A DNA stretch of 64,000 nucleotides, taken from the NCBI GenBank assembly GCA_029948255.1, contig JALIZF010001419.1, positions 186,501 through 250,500 on the forward strand, given 5' to 3'. Positions 55,851-64,000 of the stretch are shown here, piece by piece. A program made the position numbers and the translations under genes. The notes beneath the pieces were generated by a model. It saw nothing but the letters and a program-made list of their open reading frames with translations. It had not been told where the DNA came from and ran no database searches. Source of the DNA: Telmatactis stephensoni. Taxonomy: Eukaryota > Cnidaria > Anthozoa > Actiniaria > Isophelliidae. The number at the start of each line of letters is the position of its first letter. Positions within the stretch are counted from its first letter, which is position 1.

Positions 55851-57357
55851 ATTTTTTTCACTGAATTCTAAACTTAGTTTGCTATTTCTACATGTTTAAA
55901 AGAATTTCAATAGAGTCGTTCTCATTAACCCGTGGAACACACCTTGGCGTTTTATTCTTTACTACACTTTATTACACTTTCTCTGTTATTTTATCCACGA
56001 GCTAGTAACAAAAATATTTGCATATGAATTTCTTTTTATTGAAGTAACTCAGCAACGCTTTATTAGTCTAATACAACTGTAACAGGTTAATTATTTGAAT
56101 CAACTCATTTATTACATAAATATCGATTATTATATGCCTTCATTTATTTTATCCATGAGACTTCAACTCGGAGAGAAAGAACACAATACCCATGTAAATA
56201 TAGAATTGCTACCAGGAAAATACTAATCTACTAGATCATTCGTTTTCATGAAAGCTCCTGATAGCAAATTTTTCTTACAAGCTGACTTTGTAATATGTTA
56301 ACATAATTTTAAATGGGGGTACTGTTATGTCCTGTTCTACCAGCGGACATTCAAATTAAAAACACCTCCGCAAGAACTACAAAACTTGTCCTCTTCTGCG
56401 TTGCACTTTGACACTTTGCAATATGGACAGTAATCCTGGTCGGATGTAAAGACCCTTGGCATCATACTTGACAGCTGTTTACTCGATTCCGGTTTGGCTC
56501 ATCAGTTGCAAATTGACTACTTGCTGCATTAGGACTGTAGAAAGACAAGAGGTTTGGCTCTGCAGATGACTCCACTGGTTCCAGCTCTTTTTCCCTGACA
56601 GTTGCCAAGATGTCGGCAAGAGCGCTTGCCTTGACATCAATTTGCCCTACACTGGATAACACACTCTCGTATGTTATATATGTAGGTCTTGGTGATGAAT
56701 CACACTCCTCAGTCAGATCTATTGCACTCGACTTCTCAAACGATGAAGCATGTTCGTCCGTCAAATCGATGGCACTCGCCATTTCCAGTGTTTCATTTGT
56801 CGCTTCATCCTCTGCCTCGACTGGTTCTTCTAATATGCACTGCACCACTGCATTGAGATCTCCCTTTTCACGGGTCAGTAATGCCGCCGATTTCACATCA
56901 GAAGCCGAGGGCAGAACCGATTTTAGTTGCTCCAATTTATCTTCAAAGTGCGATGGCTGAATTACCCTCTGATTATAAAGCAAATGCGCTGGAAGTGGTG
57001 CTTGAACGAGAGGCAATGCTTTTGATTTTAGGTCTTCTGTTTCATGCTTTTCTACCCTTGGTTCTTGTTGGTGAAGCTATATAGCTGTTTTTAACACCGT
57101 CAAGGGACTTAGCCCCGGAGAAGAGGTGGCTATCTCTTGAGAATACATATTTATGCTGTTGTAAAGGGCTTTGTGCTTTTCCAGCTGAAGCATTTGCTTA
57201 GCTGAAAATATAAGAAAAAATGTGTTCATAGCATTCACTGATTTTAGCCATAGGATAAGCCAGAGTCTAGTTGTGTTAAAAGAAGAAAGAAATAATACTA
57301 TAACAGAATTATATCTAAAACAGTTCGGCCATGAAAATTAAATTCAGTAGGGTTGAA

Positions 57358-58191
57358 CAGGGGCGTACAGGGGGGGGGGGGGGGGGGGGTTGTCTTTGTC
57401 ACGGATCACGAAAAATAAAATCGAAAAATCCCGAGTCACGGGACGCCAGTTCAGATTTTCCCGAATCACGAAAAAAAACCGCCCACCCACAAGCATTTAT
57501 CAGAAACTTCGTGCATGTTGGTAGTTACTGTGTTAATTGCGAAGGTCTTACTACCATCTTTGGACTTCAAAAGACGACATAATTTTACTTCGATTAGGGT
57601 GCCCAGTCCATGCTTCTCAGCCTCAACTTTGAGTCCACAAAGCTTTGTCAACTTTTTAACAAAGTTTTGAAGACATGTGTCTTCAATAAATTTCAGCGGA
57701 ACTCGCAGGCTTTCTTTGCCCAGATGGATTGGGACAGCTATCTCTCTCGAAGGATTTAAATAGAATATAATGCTCTCGAACATTGGCTCCGCCATCACTA
57801 CAAATACGCGTAAGCTGTAACTGGTAATTTGATGACGATCGGTAGCTGCGGGTGAGCCCGGAAACAATACAACCAATCATATAGCCTGCATAGTGCCTAG
57901 TCCAGTTGCAGATTAACTTATTTTGACAAACAACAACGTTATGGGATCATTCTGTCATCTATCAATAAGTTTATGGTTAACTCAACGGTAAGACATTCGA
58001 TAATTGGATAAAAATCCCGAAAAATACATCCAAAAATCACGGATATCGAATAATTATTTCGGCTTTTCACGTGTCACGAGAGAAGTGTCATGCACGGATC
58101 ATGATCACGAGAAATGATTTATTAGAATCCCGAATCACGAAAAACAAAAATGCCCGATCACGCGTCACGAGAAAACCCCTGTACGCCCCTG
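57358..58191. mobile_element. Small TIR element (834 bp), 6-bp target duplication
   Basis: CAGGGGCGTACAGGGG opens it, and the exact complement CCCCTGTACGCCCCTG closes it. GTTGAA flanks it at 57352-57357 and 58192-58197. A run of about 20 G follows the left TIR. Motifs such as GAATCACGAAAAA recur near both ends. A 136-codon frame at 57466-57876 (-) has no recognised domain. It lies in the intron of the DM gene. Confidence 0.85.
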
Positions 58192-58226
58192 GTTGAAAAA
58201 CACACTAGCCCAATCTGGTGAGTCTT

Positions 58227-58733
58227 TAGTCCAGTCCCAGACTCTCTTTCTTGCCGCTCCAGGACTCGCGGAGAAAGAGAGTCCAGTATAACTTGCATGC
58301 GCATGTGCAAAATGAGCCAATCAATTAATTAATTAGTATTTTGCGAGTTTGCAATATGCAAATGTCAGTGTTTGGTAGCAGTGGTAGTGATGCGTATCGA
58401 AAAATTCACAAATACGTCTTTCACAACTGTCCATCCGTAAATGGCCTGTAACTGCTCAAACTTTGGTAAAAGATTATAATTGGTTTTTCCAAGTGCATAG
58501 CTCACTGAATCAACAAATGGCTTTCCGAAATGAGACTGATATCGTGTATACAAAACACTTTCTTCTTCAGCCATCTTGAATCATTAGATGACTTTAGGAT
58601 TTGTAACCACGCGATCACCACATGAATGTGGTGATCGCGTGGTCACTAAACTGACATGCGCATGCAAGTTATACTGGACTCTCTTTCTCCGCGAGTCCTT
58701 GAGCGGCAAGAAAGAGAGTCTGGGACTGGACTA
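58227..58733. mobile_element. MULE-like MITE (507 bp), 9-bp target duplication
   Basis: TAGTCCAGTCCCAGACTCTC opens it, and the complement closes it. The arms are about 82 bp. GTGAGTCTT flanks it at 58218-58226 and 58734-58742. A 66-codon frame at 58365-58574 (-) starts MAEEESVLYTRYQSHFGKPF and ends within the element. It may be a captured exon, but I do not recognise it. Confidence 0.88.
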
Positions 58734-59351
58734 GTGAGTCTTGGGAAATTCACTATCTGAATATTATGGCTTCTTTCTTTCTTTTTTTTTTTTTTTTTCG
58801 GTAATTTTATTTCACTTATGGGTACAGAATAATTGTAAACTTACTAATCATTTCATCAGGTATGCAAACAATTTCATATAATATAATATGATATATAATA
58901 ATCACGTTCTACTAGTATTGTGCACAGTGAATGAAGATTGAATTGAATATTAATAATATAATATATAATAATATACATTTACCCTTTCGTTTTTCGGCCT
59001 GGTCTTTTTCTTTTCGACAGTAGCTTTGGCATCTTCGAAGTTTGCAATCTGGAAAGCCAGCATTGCATTTTGTCCTTGAGCACCCCCGTCGCAGACAGAC
59101 ATTTCTGGAAATGGTGTTGATGACACTGTGGCAGTGCTTGACGGCTTGGACAGAGTATGAGAAAGAGCGCGCCTCCACTGTTTCCCCTTGTCGTTCTTTT
59201 CGTCTCGGAGAGTATTTTTGTGTGCCAATACGTGGTCGTGACTTGCACTCTTATTACATGTACAATTCGCATACGGGCATACTCTTTTATGACCTTTTAG
59301 AACTTCAACTTGTCCATGCAAACGACATTTGGTACAAGTTCTAGTGGACAT

Positions 59352-59830
59352 GACTGAAGAAACCTTCGCTGATAGCTTTCGACCTCTCTTTCGCAAAATT
59401 GGTAATAACTGTGAACTTGTGTGTCGTGTATAAAGCTTTTTATAGATGTAGTGCAAAATCAGCTGTAAGCCGTTGGGTGCACGAAACAATCGGTTATGTT
59501 TATATTCAAGGCATTTTCATGAGTATTCAATCGCTATACCGAGAAAGTAAGAGTTGTTAGATTTTTTTGTCAACTCAGTACAAAAAAAGAGCGATTATTG
59601 TATGTCTCATGGGTGTTTCCAATGTCACACCCCTACAATAAAAACAAAACAAAACAACATCAAAAAACAATAACAAATGCTTTGTGAAATATTTGAATAA
59701 AACAATATTAACAACTGGCCTTTCGCTGCCATTTATAGAATTATTCGTTAAAAAAAAAACACTGCAGACTGAAATGCACAAACTACTGAGCTAGAGCACA
59801 GGCAATTCGAAACGTGAGTTAAACCGAGCG
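59352..59830. promoter_or_regulatory. Shared intergenic region of the DM and transposase genes
   Basis: 479 bp between two divergent start codons, so both promoters must lie here. The plus strand shows no clear TATA box near 59831. The adjacent minus-strand DM frame stays open upstream of its ATG to about 59489, so an upstream start cannot be excluded. Confidence 0.5.
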
Positions 59831-60839
59831 ATGCCCTGGCATTTAAATGAAAAAGGTGGTTGCTACAGGTATGGCTGCATTTATCCGTCGCAGAAACGAC
59901 TTCAGGTTATCGTTACTTATCTGACCACGCAGTCCACTGCTAACACGGCAAGAATCGGCCAAGTATCTTACAGCTGTGTTGATAAATTTGTAAAATTGTT
60001 TCAGCAAAAAGTAACGTTAGCACCATCGAATAACAACAACGCAAGACCAAAGAAAATAGAACGGTGGATGGAAGCGTACTTGAAGGCTTTGGTTATAATA
60101 TATCCAACCATGTATCTCCGTGAACTGCAGCAATTACTTGCCCTTGACTTCAATTTAGCCCCAAGAGATATTCTCTCCGTTCAGACGATAGCCAGACTAT
60201 TGACCGAGCTTCGTGTAACCCGAAAGAAATGTGTACATGTCGCTCTAGAGCGAATGTCTTCATATAATCGATATTGCCGTCAACTATTCGTTCAGTGGAG
60301 GATAACAATCAACCCAACTCGCGTATATTTTTTTGACGAAAGCTGCTTAAATAGCGAAACCGATAACAGAGCATATGGGAAAACAGATTTTGGAGTCGCA
60401 TGTCCATCCTTTAGGCCGAAGAGTCAAGCTCGTACTGGGAAATTTTCCGTGCTCAGTGTTTGCGGTTTTATAGAAGGAGTTGTACAAGTGATTCCTATTG
60501 CTGGGAATTGCACAGCAGATATCATAATTGAACCTATTGAAAACCAAATATTGCCATTGCTACCAAGAAATGTATTTCTAGTTGCCGACAACGCTAGCGT
60601 CCACAATGAGACTCTGTGCAATTCTACGTCAAAGAAACATCACACTTGTTAAATTACCGGCGTATGCGTATGACCTGAATCCCATTGAAATGATATTTAG
60701 TCAAGCTAAGGCTATCGCACGTTCTACTCCTGGATTTATTGCTCAAAATCCCATGCTTGCTATTGTAAATGCTTTTCAACAGATAAGCGCTCTAAATGTC
60801 AGGAAATTCTATCAACGTTCGTGGAAAATCGCAGTGTAG
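59831..60839 (+). pseudogene. Tc1/mariner-superfamily DDE transposase, one frameshift
   Basis: The ATG at 59831 opens a 273-codon frame to 60652. An N-terminal helix-turn-helix (KRLQVIVTYLTTQSTANTAR, VSYSCVDKFVKLF) is followed by a second DNA-binding region (YLRELQQLLALDF). The catalytic core has VYFFDESCLN (first Asp) and VFLVADNASVH (second Asp). After a frameshift near 60615 the domain continues to 60839 with LVKLPAYAYDLNPIEMIF, giving the third acidic residue (NPIE). The spacing of the second Asp to Glu is about 33-34 residues, as in Tc1-like DD34E enzymes. With the frameshift it is inactive. TA target duplications agree with this family. Confidence 0.88.
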
Positions 60840-61024
60840 TAACTTAGGAACTAATAAATTGCAGAAATTGTAATCTTGCAGTTGTTTCTTTAATGAATAT
60901 GAATTTGAAATTTTGTGTGGTGGGCAGAGTATTTAACCAACAGCACTATTACACCCTCATACACTTTGTCACTCCTTTCCTATTACACTTTAATTTGTTC
61001 TACGGGTTAATGAGAACGACTCTA

Positions 61025-61800
61025 ACTTGGACTTTGAAATTATCTGAGAAATTAAGGTGAGTCAATAGTTCCAAATGGCCGAATCGGTCATATCGGTTTT
61101 TGGCTCATAACTTTGACTCCCTTTGAGCAATGACCGTCAAACGGCACCAAAATCTAAAACAGTCATTCAGCTATAATTTAATATACACTGATTGCGTTTT
61201 ATGTCAGTAATTTATGATATATACGGCATTAAACGAATGAACTGTTGTCACAAAAACTCGATTTTGTGGAAAATCTAGCCGTTTTATTTCGCTAAAAAAT
61301 TTAGAATCCTTTTAGCTAAACATAACAGACAACTCGGCCACGTTTTAAGAAATTCGTCGGAACTGAAGTCTCGCAACAGAAACGAACAGAAAAGGCACCT
61401 AAATTCTATACTGTCATCATCTTGAATGTTGTGAAGAAATAGTCGCTCCCTAAACATGCTTTAAAGCCGCGGTTTTAGGCTAAAGCTGGCGTCAATTCAT
61501 TATACTTTGGACTGTCATACCGCGATTTTCGACCAGACTGACCGTTTTAAAGTATTTTAAAGTTGTATGAATGTAATAAAATGCTCAAATACCTGCCTAG
61601 GTCCAAGAAGTTGCGTTTTCTCCAATTTCTTCGTACGTTTTTCAAATTGTTCCGTTAGAATTTTCCCACATAAGCTTCAAAGCACTGTGATAAATTATTA
61701 ACCAATTTTGCTGCTGTTGGTGGTTTGGAATAAGAGAAATTACGTTTTTGGTTGAGCTCAGTTCCATCTCGTCGCTCAAACCAAAATCTTTGCTGCTTTG
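61025..61800. other. Non-coding stretch
   Basis: No gene is recognised. Landmarks are CCAAATGGCCGAATCGGTCA near 61072 (a small GGCCGAATCGGTC-type dyad) and several ACCGTTTTA or GCCGTTTTA phrases. The origin is unknown. Confidence 0.4.
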
Positions 61801-61999
61801 TTTTTGAATACGCAATGAGGCAAGGTGCAAGATATGTCAAGAATTCGCACCCTTGTTAGGGGGGAGCCTAAAACTAATTATAACCACGAACTAAAATGCG
61901 ATATGCATTTTGTCGGCATACTGTATAATAGAGGCTCCCCCTAACAAGGGTGCGAATTCTTGACATATCTTGCACCTTGTCTCATTGCGTATTCAAAAA
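61801..61999. repeat. Long hairpin with about 68-bp arms
   Basis: TTTTTGAATACGCAATGAGG at 61801 pairs with the complement ending 61999. The arms (61801-61869, 61932-61999) differ at one or two bases, with a loop of about 62 nt. The arms include AAGAATTCGCACCCTTGTTA. No terminal duplication seen. Confidence 0.9.
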
Positions 62000-62380
<381 letters not shown>

Positions 62381-63518
62381 GAGCGGTGTTCACACAAAAG
62401 GGGTCTTCTTTACTAAGACCCCTTTGATGTACCATCTTCAAGATTTGCCGCTTTAACAGCAATCTTTAGCGTTTCTTTGGTCATTTCTCGGCGAAGAAAG
62501 GAGAGAGAACAAGCACAACAACAAAACTCTCAAAAGAAAAAGGAAAAAAAAAAAAAAAAAAAAAACAGAGAGAGAAAAGAAAGAAAAAGGAACAGAAAAA
62601 CCGAAGGGCGCGTTTTGTGAGAGAGAAAGTAAGACAGCAAAGAAAGACAACAGTTGTTCGGATTTCTTTGCCAATTAAATGGGAATCAAAAACAAACTTT
62701 AAAAAAGAATTAACCGAGAAATAAGAAAGAGAAAAGAAAGAAAAACAGGAAAAATGGGTTTGTGAAAGAGAAAAAGAGAGAAGAAAAAGAGAAAAAGAAA
62801 AAAAAAAAAAAAAAAGCAGGAAAGACAAACAATAGTTGTCACGGTAACTGTCAATTTGGTGCTGTTCTAGAAGACTGAAGGCTCAATTATACAGTGACGC
62901 CTGACGAATTCTAGGCTTTACGTTCGGTGAGCGTACTCATCGTGGCCTGAATTCAGCTTCTAAGTGCTTTTCCGAGTCATTTTGTAGCACAGAAGTCGCT
63001 TGGCTTGCATCATTAAGCAAGAAAAGACGGCGGAGACAATCTCCTGGAAGAACTCAGGAGTGGGAAGCGACTTTACGAAGAAAGAGTCACAGTAATTACG
63101 GAGACAAGATTCAACTGTGATCTCTGGAGTATTGAGGCTTCTCTGGTCGTTCTGTGATGCATTCCCCAAGCCAACAAGGCCATTTCGGCGAGTTTTGAAC
63201 TGTAACGAAGGCAATCGGTGCCGTCTGTGGCCTGTTAGCGAGGGGGGCTCAGCACTTATAAGAAATTTCTACGACTAAGAGTAGGGGACGGGTGCTGTGC
63301 AAATTTTTCATGGATGCCCATAATGCTTTTCTTCCGCTGTATCTGATCCAGCGGAAGAAATGCATTATGGGATGCATGTTTGGACGCGTAGAGTGTTTGA
63401 CCTTGGACCAGCTATGATTGTAGCGCAGAGAATGCCAAAACGGGGTCGACTTGCACACCGTGCGTTACAGCCTAACTTATGGTCAACCTTTAAGACCCCT
63501 TTTAAGTGATCACGCCTC
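62381..63518. mobile_element. Non-autonomous TIR element, 1138 bp, copy 2
   Basis: Ends: GAGCGGTGTTCACACAAAAG and, inverted, GAGGCGTGATCACTTAAAAG, both followed by GGGTCTT. It is collinear with copy 1 (30175-31293), about 95% alike in the compared 254-bp segment. The differences are mostly in purine-rich tracts. It keeps the CCGCTGTATCTGATCCAGCG palindrome. No clear target duplication. Confidence 0.82.
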
Positions 63519-63678
63519 ATGTTGTATACTTAAATTTGGCGTTTCCTTGGAATTCTCTCTAGATCGACACAAAATCACCGAATGGCTCATACCTTGCATG
63601 AATGCAGCAAAACACAGGCCGTGATCGCCTTTTAGCTCGAGAATCGGTCATTTTGGTTGGTTATAGTAACAACAATTG
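63519..63678. other. Short spacer between related TIR elements
   Basis: No gene. ATGATGTATTATGCTTCTGT-like flanking sequence occurs only after the next element; here nothing is recognised. Confidence 0.35.
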
Positions 63679-63811
63679 AGGTCTGAGCACATAAAAAGGC
63701 TCTTCTTTACTAAGATCCTTTTGTTCTAGATTGGTTCTAGTATAGTTTGCAGTCGTTTGCTATTGGATACAACAGAATCCTTTAGAATCCCTTTTATGTG
63801 CACATTCCTCA
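63679..63811. mobile_element. Short relative of the GAGG...GGTCTT element
   Basis: The left end GAGGTCTGAGCACATAAAAA and inverted right end GAGGAATGTGCACATAAAAG are related to the TIRs of the 1.1-kb elements. CTTCTTTACTAAGATCCTTT parallels CTTCTTTACTAAGACCCCTT in copy 2. About 133 bp, an internally deleted derivative or sister family. After it, ATGATGTATTATGCTTCTGT occurs twice (63811 and 63960), about 149 bp apart, hinting at a tandem repeat leaving the window. Confidence 0.65.
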
Positions 63812-64000
63812 TGATGTATTATGCTTCTGTAAGTCATGATCTCGCAACATTTTGTACACTGAATAAATGCAGAAAATACCGAGAAAAAAGTCCCTTAAAG
63901 GTCAAAGCGCCATTGGAAAACAGTGCGCAACCTTTACACTCTGTCTCTACAACATAACAATGATGTATTATGCTTCTGTAAGTCATGATCTCGCAACATT

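Larger units (their letters stand above)
56337..59351 (-). pseudogene. DM-domain / CUE-like / zinc-ribbon protein carried by a transposon
   Basis: Exon 1 runs from ATG 59351 to 58983 (123 codons, donor GG|GTAAAT). It encodes a DM-type zinc module right at the N-terminus: RTCTKCRLHG, VEVLKGHKRVCPYANCTCNK. The ligands match Doublesex/DMRT proteins except the last Cys, which is Ser (CNKS). Exon 2 probably starts at 57196 (QMLQLEKHKALYNSINMY). It is read through a TAG at 57079-57077 and contains a CUE/DMA-like helical region, DKLEQLKSVLP and KGDLNAVVQCILEE. Near 56461 the frame shifts by one, into a C-terminal zinc ribbon (YCPYCKVSKCN, KFCSSCG) ending at 56337. DMRT proteins bind DNA in sex differentiation and often have a DMA domain, which is CUE-like. 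Here the gene lies inside TIRs next to a transposase. A DNA-binding accessory role is inferred. Confidence 0.7.
55913..61022. mobile_element. Tc1/mariner-type transposon encoding a DM-domain protein
   Basis: The ends are GAGTCGTTCTCATTAACC (followed by CGTGGAACA) at 55913 and the inverse of GAGTCGTTCTCATTAACC (CGTAGAACA) at 61022: a TIR of about 27 bp with one mismatch. TA flanks it at 55911-55912 and 61023-61024. Inside are a DDE transposase on the plus strand (59831-60839) and a spliced DM-domain gene on the minus strand (59351-56337), diverging from 59352-59830. Two MITEs (57358-58191, 58227-58733) sit in the intron of the DM gene. Without them the element is about 3.77 kb. Confidence 0.82.

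Noticed and set aside
57466..57876. 136-codon minus-strand frame inside a TIR element
   Set aside because: No recognised domain. It may be a captured fragment, but the sequence alone does not support a gene.
56337..59351. Ordinary host DMRT gene
   Set aside because: It lies inside a TIR/TA-bounded element next to a transposase, with a stop, a frameshift and a missing zinc ligand. A host locus cannot be fully excluded without genome context.

Overview
The window is metazoan nuclear DNA, AT-rich, and made almost entirely of transposons and satellites. I found no convincing single-copy host gene. The combination of a Helentron carrying an endonuclease domain, a DIRS-type tyrosine-recombinase retroelement, a CR1/L2-like LINE with a PHD-type finger, a compact Ty3/gypsy element, tRNA-derived SINEs and many foldback/MITE elements fits a cnidarian (anthozoan-like) or similar marine invertebrate. 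That assignment is inference. Introns, splice sites and TA or 9-bp target duplications confirm a eukaryote, so start codons below assume ATG.

Layout. 1-650: short repeats. 720-12618 (-): a Helentron-like element with two tandem genes. The first is a 2218-aa Rep/helicase protein preceded by a 2A-like NPGP motif and a protease-like domain, with an endonuclease tail broken by a frameshift. The second is an RPA-like gene assembled from seven small phase-1 exons plus a large last exon; a MULE-like MITE (4114-4938) sits in one of its introns. 12882-13455: three tandem copies of a splice-donor-bearing module upstream of the Helentron. 13846-14550: a LINE remnant. 14566-16488: a 400-bp satellite. 17430-17632: a tRNA-SINE. 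18337-18870: a (GAAT)n tract and a cluster of GTGGGGACC motifs. 19258-21490 and 31617-32965: two halves of one minisatellite, split by a LINE (21495-31627). The LINE is itself interrupted by a young gypsy element with identical 124-bp LTRs (23570-27891) and by a 1.1-kb TIR element (30175-31293).

34931-49680: a satellite with a higher-order repeat of about 1181 bp (36690-44640, outlier 48880-49680). It is flanked and interrupted by several inverted copies of a roughly 1-kb foldback-type repeat, with two smaller TIR elements nested inside those. 50221-50873: two palindromes. 50870-55316 (-): a dead DIRS element (gag, RT-RNase H, tyrosine recombinase). 55913-61022: a 5.1-kb Tc1/mariner-type transposon with TA duplications. 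It encodes, divergently, a DDE transposase (+) and a spliced gene for a DM-domain / CUE-like / zinc-ribbon protein (-). This is the most unexpected object in the window. Two MITEs sit in the intron of the DM gene. 61801-64000: a long hairpin, a (TA)n tract, a second copy of the 1.1-kb TIR element and a short relative of it.

How it works together: almost every protein here serves DNA or RNA mobility by a different chemistry (HUH rolling circle, LINE endonuclease-RT, LTR integrase, tyrosine recombinase, DDE transposase). Nesting gives a relative chronology. The gypsy element and the LINE are younger than what they interrupt, and the gypsy element has the only intact full-length polyprotein.
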